DNA of 64,000 nt from Konateibacter massiliensis (GTDB lineage Bacteria; Bacillota; Clostridia; Lachnospirales; Lachnospiraceae): positions 1,951,931 through 2,015,930 of the forward strand of contig NZ_LT860099.1 in NCBI RefSeq assembly GCF_900184995.1, read 5' to 3'. The notes beneath the pieces were generated by a model. That model was not told where the DNA came from. It was given only the letters and a program-made list of their open reading frames with translations, and ran no database searches. Positions 1-8,181 of the stretch are shown piece after piece. Numbering within the stretch: position 1 is the first letter of the stretch; every line of letters begins with the position of its first letter. The translations under genes and the position numbers were made by a program.

Positions 1-1096
1 AAAGAATGTTATCATAAAGCTCAGTGCTTCCGCCAAATGTACTTCCTAAGAAATCAGTAGCAAGATCAACGTTTTTACAGTTGCTTGTAACTGCCCAGCT
101 AGAACCGCCTTGGTTTGCATAGTTAGTAGCTGTTGCTGCTTTTTCAAGTCTCGGCATATTTGTAACGCCCCATTTGCCCGCCTGATCTGTTGCTGCCTGT
201 ATGGAAGCCATAATCCAGCATCCGTTCATTGCACTGGCTACAGTTCCGTTGTTAATTGTTGCAATGTACTGATCCCAATCATTTACTTCGATCAATACTC
301 CTGCTTTTACCATTTCCTGATAAACTTCCATAACTTCTTTTAATATAGCATTGTCAACAATATTTGCCGAACCGTCTTCAGCGAAGAAACTTCCGCCTGC
401 TGACTGAAGCATCATAACAAGTACATCTGATTCACCTGCGATACAAGAAAGTAATGGTTTTCCGGTCTTTGCAAGGACATCTTTACCTTTTGTAAGGTAA
501 TCACTGAATGTGATATCTGTAAAGTCATCTACTGTATATCCTGCCTGTTCCAAAACATCGGTTCTGTAACAAGCGATTACAGCACCATTATCAAAAGGAA
601 CACCATAGTTTTTGCTTTCTACTGTTGAAAATCCTGTTTTACCTGCTGCAAACTGTGTGAAATCAATAGATGAACCAGTTAAATCTGTAAATGCCTCCGG
701 ATAACTCATAACATTTTTCTGGAATGCACCATCCTGCATTAATAAAATGTCCGGCAATGTATCTAGCTGACCGGATGTTGCTGCTGTTGTAAGTTTTGTC
801 TGAATATCAGCCCAAGGAGTTTCAACAATGTTTAATTTGAAATCAGGATGATCTTTTTGATAAATTTTTTCTGCTTCCTGCATTGCATTGATATTGAATG
901 CCGGGTCCCAGCACCATACGGTCAATTCATTATCACCTGAGCTGGCAGTTTCTGTTGTTGTAGCTTCTGTTGTTGCAGTATCCGTAGTTGTCGCTTCTGC
1001 ATCAGTTGCAGTATTAGCTTTGCTCCCACCGCATCCAGCTAACATGGATGATGCTAACACTACTGTTAACATGGTACTTAATAATTTCTTCTTCAT
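1..1096 (-). CDS. Sugar ABC transporter solute-binding lipoprotein, 3' end missing
   Basis: Reading back from the ATG at 1094-1096 gives MKKKLLSTMLTVVLASSMLAGC, a signal peptide with a lipobox and a lipid-anchored Cys22. A Thr/Ala/Glu/Ser-rich linker follows, then a type 1 extracellular solute-binding fold (NELTVWCWDPAFNINAMQEA and onward). About 365 codons are visible and the C-terminus lies outside the window. GTGGAGG precedes the ATG. It should capture an oligosaccharide outside the membrane and pass it to MalF/MalG-type permeases that would lie to the left. The divergent GH42 gene and the shared LacI-type operators make a galactoside a likely ligand; this is inference. Confidence 0.93.
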   Translation of the reverse strand, partial: MKKKLLSTMLTVVLASSMLAGCGGSKANTATDAEATTTDTATTEATTTETASSGDNELTVWCWDPAFNINAMQEAEKIYQKDHPDFKLNIVETPWADIQTKLTTAATSGQLDTLPDILLMQDGAFQKNVMSYPEAFTDLTGSSIDFTQFAAGKTGFSTVESKNYGVPFDNGAVIACYRTDVLEQAGYTVDDFTDITFSDYLTKGKDVLAKTGKPLLSCIAGESDVLVMMLQSAGGSFFAEDGSANIVDNAILKEVMEVYQEMVKAGVLIEVNDWDQYIATINNGTVASAMNGCWIMASIQAATDQAGKWGVTNMPRLEKAATATNYANQGGSSWAVTSNCKNVDLATDFLGSTFGGSTELYDNIL

Positions 1097-1456
1097 AAAA
1101 TTCCTCCACATTTTATAATTATTAGTTGCATTTTACTTCTCTACAACCGTGCGCAATCGGTTGATTTATTTAAAGTATACTACCTACTTCTTTTATCGTC
1201 AATGGACTGTTTTTATAGTTTTTATATTCTTTTTTTGTGAATTTGTCACAATTTTTTCAGTTTCTTTCTGGTTTTTTGCGCAATTATTGTACAATCGATT
1301 GCATATTTTTATTTGACAAAAAACGGCGGTATTCTGCTTGTTATCTCATTTCTTTCATAATATTTGCTTTCACATTTAAAACGTGTTAAACTTTTTATGC
1401 AATCGGTTGTTCTCAAGCAACCAAGATAATAAATATTTAATTTGGGAGGGATTTCT
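1097..1456. promoter_or_regulatory. Divergent control region with three LacI-type operators
   Basis: This 360-base gap holds no gene. Three sites share the core CAATCGNTTG: 1154-1163, 1292-1301 and 1400-1409. The middle one is the perfect palindrome CAATCGATTG. The leftward promoter of the binding-protein gene reads TTGACG (1197-1202), 17 bases, TATACT (1174-1179) on the minus strand, and the first operator lies just downstream of it, where a bound repressor would block transcription. The other two operators flank a possible rightward promoter (TTGACA at 1313-1318, no convincing -10). The same core recurs at the promoter of the LacI gene (4755-4764), so that protein is the probable repressor. 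Confidence 0.8.
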
Positions 1457-3463
1457 ATGAAAGTTAACAACCTTTACTATGGTGCTGCATATTATGCTGA
1501 ATACATGCTCTATGACAGAGTTGAGACTGATATGCAGATGATGAAAAAAGCAGGTATGAATGTAATACGAATTGCCGAGTCTACTTGGAGTACATGGGAG
1601 CCTCAGGATAATGTTTTTGATTTTTCCTATCTGCATCGCGTGCTGGAGGCAGCACTCAAATATGATATAAAGGTAATTATCGGAACTCCGACCTATGCCA
1701 TTCCTTCCTGGCTAGCTAAAAAATATCCGGATATTTTGGCTTCTACTCATCAAGGTCAATGCCTTTATGGACGCCGCCAAAATATGGACATTACCCATCC
1801 TAAATACTTAGAATATGCAGAACGTATTATCCGCAGACTTCTAAAAGAGTGCGAAGACCATACACAAATAATCGGATATCAGCTGGACAATGAAACGAAG
1901 CCCTATGATACCTGTAGCTCCAGAGTTCAATCTCAGTTTGTCGACTATCTGAAGGAGAAATTTAAAACTACTGAGAATCTAAATCAGGCTTTTGGTTTAA
2001 CCTATTGGAGTAACCGCATAAATAATTGGGAGGATTTCACCGATATAAGAGGGACTATCAACGCGAGTCTGGCTGCCGAATTTGAGAAATTTCAACGCAG
2101 TCTGGTAACCCGTTTTCTTTCATGGCAGGCTGATATTGTAAATGAATATAAAGAAGAGCATCAGTTTATCACCCAGAATTTTGATTTTGAATGGAGAGAT
2201 TACTCCTTTGGTCTTCAACCGGAGGTAAATCAGCCGGCTGCCGCAAAAGCATTACATGTAGCCGGCGTAGATATTTATCATCCCTCTGCGGGTGCACTGA
2301 CCGGCGCAGAGATTGCAATGGGCGGAACCTTAGGGCGCTCCATTAAGAAAGATAATTATCTCGTGCTGGAAACCCAGGCACAGGGTAATCCCGGCTGGCT
2401 TCCTTATCCCGGACAATTACGCCTGCAGGCATACAGCCATTTGGCAAACGGAAGTAACAGCGTTTTGTACTGGCACTGGCATTCCATTCATCACTCTTTT
2501 GAATCCTACTGGAAGGGTGTTTTAAGTCATGATTTGTCCGAAAATGCTACTTATCTGGAAGCCTGCCAAATCGGAGCAGAGTGGATGGAACATGGAAATC
2601 TTCTTAAGAATTTAAAAAAGAACTGTCAGGTTGCGCTTATGCTCAGCAACGATGCTCTTACCGGCATAAAGTATTTTCCAATCAGTGAACATTTAAAATA
2701 CAACGATGTGGTGCGATGGATTTTTGATGCATTTTATCGCCTTAATATTGAATGCGACGTTATTTATCCTGACGAGCTTCATTTAGAACAGTATTCTCTC
2801 ATTGTTTTACCTGCATTATATAGCATGCATGACAAGACAAGTAAACGCCTGGATAGCTATGTACGCAAAGGGGGGCACCTTCTAGCTACCTTTAAATCCG
2901 GCTTTTCCGATCAATACCTTGGCATCTATCCTGATTCTCAGCCTCATGGACTTACCGATTGCCTTGGTATTACCTACAACCAATTTACGGTTCCTACTGA
3001 AAAAACCAGACTTGTAAGTAATTATTTTGATATTTCCGGTGACTGTGCTGTATCTGAGTGGATGGAATTAGTGGAAAAAACAGATGATGCAACCGAAATA
3101 CTGGCAAGTTATCACCATACCTGCTGGGGTCACTATGGTGCTGTTACCCATCATGCATATGGTGCCGGTTCCGCGGCATACCTGGGTTGTTACTTTGATT
3201 CCACGACACTGGAACAGATTTTAGAAGTCTTATGTAAAAAAATGAATATTACTACTTCCGATTATCATTTCCCTTTGATTATAAAAGAAGGCAATAACGA
3301 CAATGGAGAACTCATACGTTATCTGTTTAATTATTCAAATGCTCCTGTTTCTTATCAGTTTATGGAAAATGAGGCATATGATATTCTGAGAGACCAAAAG
3401 ATTAACCGGACAGATTCGATTACTCTAGAACCTTGGGGAGTTTCTATTCTACAGATAAAATAG
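1457..3463 (+). CDS. Beta-galactosidase, glycoside hydrolase family 42
   Basis: Product of 668 residues. GGGAGG at 1444-1449 fixes the ATG at 1457 rather than the upstream in-frame TTG. The N-terminal TIM barrel starts YYGAAYYAEYM. The family acid/base is Glu146 in YQLDNE and the nucleophile is Glu305 in LVLETQAQGNPGW. A trimerisation-type domain and a small C-terminal beta domain (EAYDILRDQK...LEPWGVSILQ) follow. There is no signal peptide, so it acts in the cytoplasm on imported beta-galactosides or possibly alpha-L-arabinopyranosides. It is divergent from the binding-protein gene, and both are probably repressed by the LacI protein encoded just downstream. Confidence 0.93.
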   Translation: MKVNNLYYGAAYYAEYMLYDRVETDMQMMKKAGMNVIRIAESTWSTWEPQDNVFDFSYLHRVLEAALKYDIKVIIGTPTYAIPSWLAKKYPDILASTHQGQCLYGRRQNMDITHPKYLEYAERIIRRLLKECEDHTQIIGYQLDNETKPYDTCSSRVQSQFVDYLKEKFKTTENLNQAFGLTYWSNRINNWEDFTDIRGTINASLAAEFEKFQRSLVTRFLSWQADIVNEYKEEHQFITQNFDFEWRDYSFGLQPEVNQPAAAKALHVAGVDIYHPSAGALTGAEIAMGGTLGRSIKKDNYLVLETQAQGNPGWLPYPGQLRLQAYSHLANGSNSVLYWHWHSIHHSFESYWKGVLSHDLSENATYLEACQIGAEWMEHGNLLKNLKKNCQVALMLSNDALTGIKYFPISEHLKYNDVVRWIFDAFYRLNIECDVIYPDELHLEQYSLIVLPALYSMHDKTSKRLDSYVRKGGHLLATFKSGFSDQYLGIYPDSQPHGLTDCLGITYNQFTVPTEKTRLVSNYFDISGDCAVSEWMELVEKTDDATEILASYHHTCWGHYGAVTHHAYGAGSAAYLGCYFDSTTLEQILEVLCKKMNITTSDYHFPLIIKEGNNDNGELIRYLFNYSNAPVSYQFMENEAYDILRDQKINRTDSITLEPWGVSILQIK

Positions 3464-3471
3464 ATGCTGTC

Positions 3472-3600
3472 ATAAGAAAGTGTGAGCCTAGCTCACACTT
3501 CGCGCTCGAGTGAGTTGCGAAGCAACAATTTTTACTCCGCGAGGTGCGCATAGTAGTTTTTATATCATAGGATTTTTGAAGAAGTTTTCTGCGACATGAG
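3472..3600 (+). repeat. Structured interspersed repeat, copy A
   Basis: Full copy of a repeat family found five times in this window. Hairpin 1 is GTGTGAGC / GCTCACAC at 3480-3498. A CGCG block follows, then hairpin 2 GTTGC-gaa-GCAAC at 3514-3526, then the conserved block around GAGGTGCGCATA at 3541-3552, a T-run, and hairpin 3 starting ATCATAGGA, which is badly decayed here. It lies between the convergent ends of the GH42 and LacI genes. Confidence 0.75.
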
Positions 3601-3604
3601 AAAA

Positions 3605-3637
3605 GAGTCGGCACTCCTTGAGCAGCCGACCCTTTTT
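3605..3637. terminator. Bidirectional terminator between GH42 and LacI genes
   Basis: GTCGGC (3607-3612) pairs with GCCGAC (3625-3630). On the plus strand the stem is followed by CCTTTTTATC, and on the minus strand by TCTTTTCTC. It can end both converging transcripts. Confidence 0.75.
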
Positions 3638-3646
3638 ATCTTAACC

Positions 3647-4687
3647 TTAGCGATTCCAGTTTGTCACCGTGGATTCTTTTAATATCATTTCATATCCAAG
3701 TACAGTTTTCGGCTGTACTTCTTTTCCTTCCATAATGGAAAATAGCGTATTACAGGTCGCTGTGCCAAGTTCAGGCACATCAAATTTTATAGAAGTAATG
3801 GACGGAATATTTTTATCCAATTCCTCACTATGATAAAAAGAAGCAACCTTAATATCACGAGGAACATCTACCTGATCCTGTTTTAATTTATCTAGAATTT
3901 TCTTACAAATAATATCATCCATTGCTATGATACATTCTGCCTGTTTCCTCAATGCATCCTCCACACAATTTTCAATTGCCAGTGTATCCTCCATGTCCAG
4001 ATATACCATACGGGAATCCACATTCTTACCCCATTTTTCAAATGCTTCTTTAAATCCCTGACATCGGTTCTGCGTTACCACATGCTGAGTATTCCCGCCA
4101 ATCAGGGCAATTCTTTCAACTCCTTCTGTAAGAAGAAGCATGGTGAGTCCGCGACAGGCGGCAAGATTATCATTATCCACCTGAATCACTCCTTTTTCAG
4201 AAGTGCTTCCTACCGTTACAAAGGGAAGGTTGCTCTGTTTTAAGAACTTCACGCAGGAATCATCCATCAGGGTTCGAAGTATGATTGCTCCATCCACTTT
4301 GTTATTCTGAACGATACGTTTTAGCTGCGAAATATCAGTATTGCTGACCATGGCAATCAATATATCATATTGTTCCTTGGCTGCTCTTTGAACAATTCCA
4401 ATTAAACATTTCTGAAAAAACGGAAGTTCATTCGTTGCGCAGTCCGTCGGATAAGCAACACATATGTTATAGGTCTTTGACTGTGCCAGCCCTTTTGCCA
4501 TAACATTTGGTTTATAGTCATGTTCTTGAATATATTTTAAAACTCGTTCTTTTGTTTTTGCTCCTATTCTACCATTACCAGATATCGATCTGGATACAGT
4601 AGTCTTAGAAACGCCTAACTCATCCGCTATATCAGCAATTGTAAGCTTTTTATTGCTTTCGGATATTTCTCTATTTTTGGCAGACAT
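3647..4687 (-). CDS. LacI-family transcriptional repressor
   Basis: 346 residues. AGAGGA six bases before the ATG at 4685-4687 selects MSAKN over an ATG 18 bases upstream, which has no binding site. The helix-turn-helix is at about residues 17-40 (LTIADIADELGVSKTTVSR), the hinge follows (KPNVMAKGLAQ), then a periplasmic-binding-like effector domain of about 270 residues. An operator core CAATCGCTTG at 4755-4764 sits next to its own -10 sequence, which suggests autoregulation. The same core occurs three times between the binding-protein and GH42 genes, so it most likely represses that locus until a galactoside or a derived sugar binds. The ligand cannot be read from the sequence. Confidence 0.92.
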   Translation of the reverse strand: MSAKNREISESNKKLTIADIADELGVSKTTVSRSISGNGRIGAKTKERVLKYIQEHDYKPNVMAKGLAQSKTYNICVAYPTDCATNELPFFQKCLIGIVQRAAKEQYDILIAMVSNTDISQLKRIVQNNKVDGAIILRTLMDDSCVKFLKQSNLPFVTVGSTSEKGVIQVDNDNLAACRGLTMLLLTEGVERIALIGGNTQHVVTQNRCQGFKEAFEKWGKNVDSRMVYLDMEDTLAIENCVEDALRKQAECIIAMDDIICKKILDKLKQDQVDVPRDIKVASFYHSEELDKNIPSITSIKFDVPELGTATCNTLFSIMEGKEVQPKTVLGYEMILKESTVTNWNR

Positions 4688-4754
4688 ATAACATCCTCTT
4701 TTCATTCATTCTATTTATGACGCAACCTATTCGTGTCAATTTACAATGTCAGCG

Positions 4755-4773
4755 CAATCGCTTGTTCATTATA
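4755..4773 (-). promoter_or_regulatory. Autoregulatory operator and -10 of the LacI gene
   Basis: TATAAT on the minus strand (4768-4773) is followed at once by a CAATCGCTTG operator (4755-4764). The -35 is not convincing. The same operator core occurs three times at 1154-1409. Confidence 0.65.
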
Positions 4774-4811
4774 AATATAACACGTTACCGATTACTATGC
4801 AATAGTAGTGC

Positions 4812-4840
4812 TTGACAATGTTTTAGTCACTTATTTAGTA
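4812..4840 (+). promoter_or_regulatory. Possible promoter of the DEAD-box helicase gene
   Basis: TTGACA (4812-4817), 17 bases, then a weak TTAGTA (4835-4840). This would give a leader of roughly 90 bases before the ATG at 4938. The weak -10 keeps confidence low. Confidence 0.35.
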
Positions 4841-4937
4841 ATTTTTATCACTAGGACGAATTTCCTCTATCTATTCTTTCAAAAATGTGTTAGTATTAAT
4901 AGTTATTTGTTGACACTTCTAAAAGGAAAAATAAAAT

Positions 4938-6188
4938 ATGAATTTTAAAGATTTGAATCTATCACCATTAATCGTGAAAGCATTAGAAAAAAAAGGCTAT
5001 ACAGAGCCATCACCTATACAGGAAAAAGCAATTCCGCTTGTATTAGAAGGACGTGATTTACTGGGAATTGCACAAACAGGAACAGGAAAAACAGCAGCTT
5101 TTGCTCTGCCTATTCTCCAAAATTTAATGAACAATCCAAGCAAGAATAAGAAACCGCAAATTCGTTCTTTAATTCTTACGCCTACAAGAGAACTCGCATT
5201 ACAGATAGGCGACAATTTTAAAGAATATGCCGCTAATACTTCGCTCAAAAGTTGTGTTATATTCGGCGGGGTGTCCGTGAAACCTCAAATTGAAGAGCTT
5301 CGTAACGGTGTTGATATTTTAGTCGCCACACCTGGTCGATTGAATGATTTAATTGGACAAAATGTAATTAATCTTGGGCATGTAGAAATATTTGTATTGG
5401 ATGAAACAGATTGTATGTTAGATATGGGATTTATACATGACGTAAAAAAGATAATTGCACTGCTGCCAAGCAAACGGCAAACATTACTTTTTTCCGCTAC
5501 GTTACCGGATGAAATCAAGAAGCTTATTGCACAGCTTCTTAACAATCCTGCTAAAGTTAAAATAAGTCCTGTGTCCTCTACCGTAGATTTGATTGATGCA
5601 GTTCTTTATTATGTAGATAAAGGAAACAAACGTCAATTACTCACTTATTTACTTAAAAATAAGGAAATCACCTCAACTCTTGTATTTACTCGTACAAAGC
5701 ATGGTGCTGACAGGGTGGCGAAGTACTTAGAAAAATCTAAGATTAAAGCAGCCGCTATCCATGGAGATAAATCTCAGGGAGCAAGACAGCAGGCGCTGAA
5801 TAATTTTAAAGAAGGTAAAATCAGAGTATTGGTTGCTACTGATATTGCGGCCAGAGGAATTGATATTTCACAGTTATCCTGTGTAATCAATTTCGATTTA
5901 CCTAATACTCCTGAAACTTATGTGCATCGAATTGGACGTACCGGACGAGCCGGAATGGATGGCAAGGCTATTTCCTTTTGCAGCATTGAGGAAAAAGAAT
6001 ATGTATCCGATATTGAAAAATTAATCGGCAAAAAAATTCCGGTCGTTGCGAAACATCCTTTTCCTATGGTGATACTTACACCGGAACCAAAAGAAACAAA
6101 GCAGCGTCCGCCAAAATCAAATAATGTTGTTTCATTGTCCAAATATCAGGCTAAAACTAAAAGGCCACGGAAAATTTTGGATAAGTAA
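4938..6188 (+). CDS. DEAD-box RNA helicase, RhlE/CshA-like
   Basis: 416 residues with both RecA-like domains. Seen motifs: Q motif (PSPIQEKAIP, about 25-34), Walker A AQTGTGKT (45-52), PTREL (82-86), TPGR (131-134), SAT (186-188), and in domain 2 TDIAARGIDI and HRIGRTGR. Motif II reads DETD (155-158, bases 5400-5411) instead of DEAD. The catalytic Asp-Glu and final Asp are kept, so ATPase activity is expected. The C-terminal tail is short, basic and lysine-rich, typical of RNA-binding tails. Likely roles are ribosome assembly or mRNA unwinding in the cytoplasm. It is a single-gene unit. Confidence 0.93.
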   Translation: MNFKDLNLSPLIVKALEKKGYTEPSPIQEKAIPLVLEGRDLLGIAQTGTGKTAAFALPILQNLMNNPSKNKKPQIRSLILTPTRELALQIGDNFKEYAANTSLKSCVIFGGVSVKPQIEELRNGVDILVATPGRLNDLIGQNVINLGHVEIFVLDETDCMLDMGFIHDVKKIIALLPSKRQTLLFSATLPDEIKKLIAQLLNNPAKVKISPVSSTVDLIDAVLYYVDKGNKRQLLTYLLKNKEITSTLVFTRTKHGADRVAKYLEKSKIKAAAIHGDKSQGARQQALNNFKEGKIRVLVATDIAARGIDISQLSCVINFDLPNTPETYVHRIGRTGRAGMDGKAISFCSIEEKEYVSDIEKLIGKKIPVVAKHPFPMVILTPEPKETKQRPPKSNNVVSLSKYQAKTKRPRKILDK

Positions 6189-6277
6189 ATCAAGCGGTCA
6201 AATCTATTGTAAAATTTTTGTATTTAACATAAAATAGAAGATATCAATAGAAAAATCCTTTTGGAGGAACAAAACAC

Positions 6278-8173
6278 ATGTATCATACAAAGCGAATCGG
6301 CGTTTTTATTTCACATATTTTTGGTTCTTATCAGCGGCAGGTATGTCAGGGGATTATTGACAAAGCGTTTGAATATGGCTATACTGCCGAGATTTTCACC
6401 TCGATGGATGGTGAAAACCTCGGTTTTTATGGCATTGGCGAAGAAAGCATTCTGCATATTCCAAATTACGATAATCTAGACGGCATGGTTTTTGCTTCTG
6501 AAACCTACCTTTCCCTGGATTTACGCGCCAAAATACTCGAGAATCTACAGACCGCCTGCGATTGCCCGATTGTTGAAATTGCGGTCAATAATCTATATTT
6601 TCCAACCATTTCATTAGAGAACAACTCCACAACAAGAGATTTGACGAGCCATTTGATTACCGAACATGGCTATTCACGCATCTGCTATCTCGGCTGTGCA
6701 TCGGAGGCATTTTTCTCCGATGCGAGAGAAGGCTACTACCGAGAGGCGATGAAAGGACATGGTCTCAATGTCGGAACCTATGACATCTATCCGGCAGAGT
6801 ACACCTTAGACTCGGTTTCAGCAGCGCTCTCTCACTTTAAAAAGAACGGAAAGCCGGATGCTGTTGTTTGCTACAACGACCGGTTGGCACTGCTTTTTAT
6901 GGTTGCTGCTTTTGCAAGCGGCTACCGAATTCCGGAGGAGATTGCGATTACCGGATGCGACGATACGACTGACGGCTACAATGCCCAGCCGGTACTGACC
7001 ACGGTTTCATTTCCGGTTTACCAGCTTGGCACAACTGCGGTTGAACAGCTGATCCACCTGATTGACGGTCAAAAAATTCCTGCGGTTACAACGGTTAAGG
7101 CTTCCGCTATTATACGCAATTCCTGCGGCTGCAATCAGTGCACGAATCCAAACCCTGCATTTTTCCAGCATACGCTGACAAATCGCATCACAGTACTTGA
7201 AAACTCCATCTTAGGCTCGATGAGTATGTCCGCCGCCTTTCAGCATATCAATGATATCGATGACGGTGCTGATTTGCTTGCAACCTACATCGGACAGATT
7301 GACCACTGCCGTGAGTTTTATCTCTGCCTGTTTGCGGACTATGACTCTGTCTCAAACCATATCTTAGAAATCACGGAAAACGAGGAGGAAAGTGTCAGCT
7401 CCAATACGATTCTTTTAAAGCTCGCCATCCGAGACGGCAAACGGCTTCCGGAGTGCAGCTTTAAAAAACATGCTCTGCTGCCGGAGCATATTTTAAAGAA
7501 CTCGGAATCTGCCTACATCTATACTCCGCTGTTCTTTGAGGACAAGGCTTTTGGCTACGTTGCGCTCGCCTATGAGCAAAACCGGATTGACTACCATTTC
7601 CAGCTCGTGCAATGGCTGTTGAATATCAACCAGATGCTGCAAAGCATTTGCGAGGCAAAACGCACCGGCTTGCTTGTCAACCGCTTAGAGGATATCTATA
7701 TGAAAGACATGCTGACCGGACTCTATAACGCACATGGCTACAAGCACCGGGAACCGGAGCTGCTGGCGCAAGCGGCCGCGGGCTGTGAGTGGGTATCCTG
7801 TTTTATCTTCGACCTCGACGAACTCAAGAAAATCAACGACCAATTCGGACATGAGGAGGGAGATTTTGCGCTCTCAGTCGTCGGTCAAGCTCTTGAAAAT
7901 TCAGCAAAATCGGAAGATATCCTCGCACGGTTCGGCGACGACGAGTTTTATCTGCTTGCCAGAAACTGCACGGAAACGGATGCAGAAAAGCTGGTTGGCG
8001 ATATTTATAAGTATCTCCAAAATTACAACCGGCTCAGCAGCAAAAACTATCGCATTTTTGTCAGCAGCGGCTATGCAACCAGACTGGCAGAAAGCGGGTT
8101 TGATTCCAATTCGGTTAAGGAGCTGTTTGCGCAGGCTAACCAGAATATGAAGTTAGAGAAAAAGAGGAAATGA
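6278..8173 (+). CDS. LacI-type sugar-binding domain fused to a GGDEF domain
   Basis: 631 residues; GGAGGAAC precedes the ATG. Residues 1-285 form a periplasmic-binding/LacI effector fold (RIGVFISHIFGSYQRQVCQGI, later CYNDRLALLF and ITGCDD) but have no helix-turn-helix, signal peptide or membrane segment, so the protein is cytoplasmic. A Cys-rich junction (NSCGCNQC, 281-288) leads to a middle region of about 180 residues, possibly GAF-like. A GGDEF domain covers about 475-631 (KDMLTGLYN, FDLDELKKINDQFGHEEGD). The signature is GDDEF (553-557), so the second Gly is replaced, and no RxxD inhibitory site precedes it. It may make cyclic di-GMP in response to a sugar, or act as a GTP-sensing receptor. 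It converges on the response-regulator gene eight bases away. Confidence 0.85.
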   Translation: MYHTKRIGVFISHIFGSYQRQVCQGIIDKAFEYGYTAEIFTSMDGENLGFYGIGEESILHIPNYDNLDGMVFASETYLSLDLRAKILENLQTACDCPIVEIAVNNLYFPTISLENNSTTRDLTSHLITEHGYSRICYLGCASEAFFSDAREGYYREAMKGHGLNVGTYDIYPAEYTLDSVSAALSHFKKNGKPDAVVCYNDRLALLFMVAAFASGYRIPEEIAITGCDDTTDGYNAQPVLTTVSFPVYQLGTTAVEQLIHLIDGQKIPAVTTVKASAIIRNSCGCNQCTNPNPAFFQHTLTNRITVLENSILGSMSMSAAFQHINDIDDGADLLATYIGQIDHCREFYLCLFADYDSVSNHILEITENEEESVSSNTILLKLAIRDGKRLPECSFKKHALLPEHILKNSESAYIYTPLFFEDKAFGYVALAYEQNRIDYHFQLVQWLLNINQMLQSICEAKRTGLLVNRLEDIYMKDMLTGLYNAHGYKHREPELLAQAAAGCEWVSCFIFDLDELKKINDQFGHEEGDFALSVVGQALENSAKSEDILARFGDDEFYLLARNCTETDAEKLVGDIYKYLQNYNRLSSKNYRIFVSSGYATRLAESGFDSNSVKELFAQANQNMKLEKKRK

Positions 8174-8181
8174 GAACTCTT

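Noticed and set aside
888-1118. Short plus-strand frame rich in Val/Ala/Ser
   Set aside because: It is antisense to the signal peptide and linker of the solute-binding lipoprotein.
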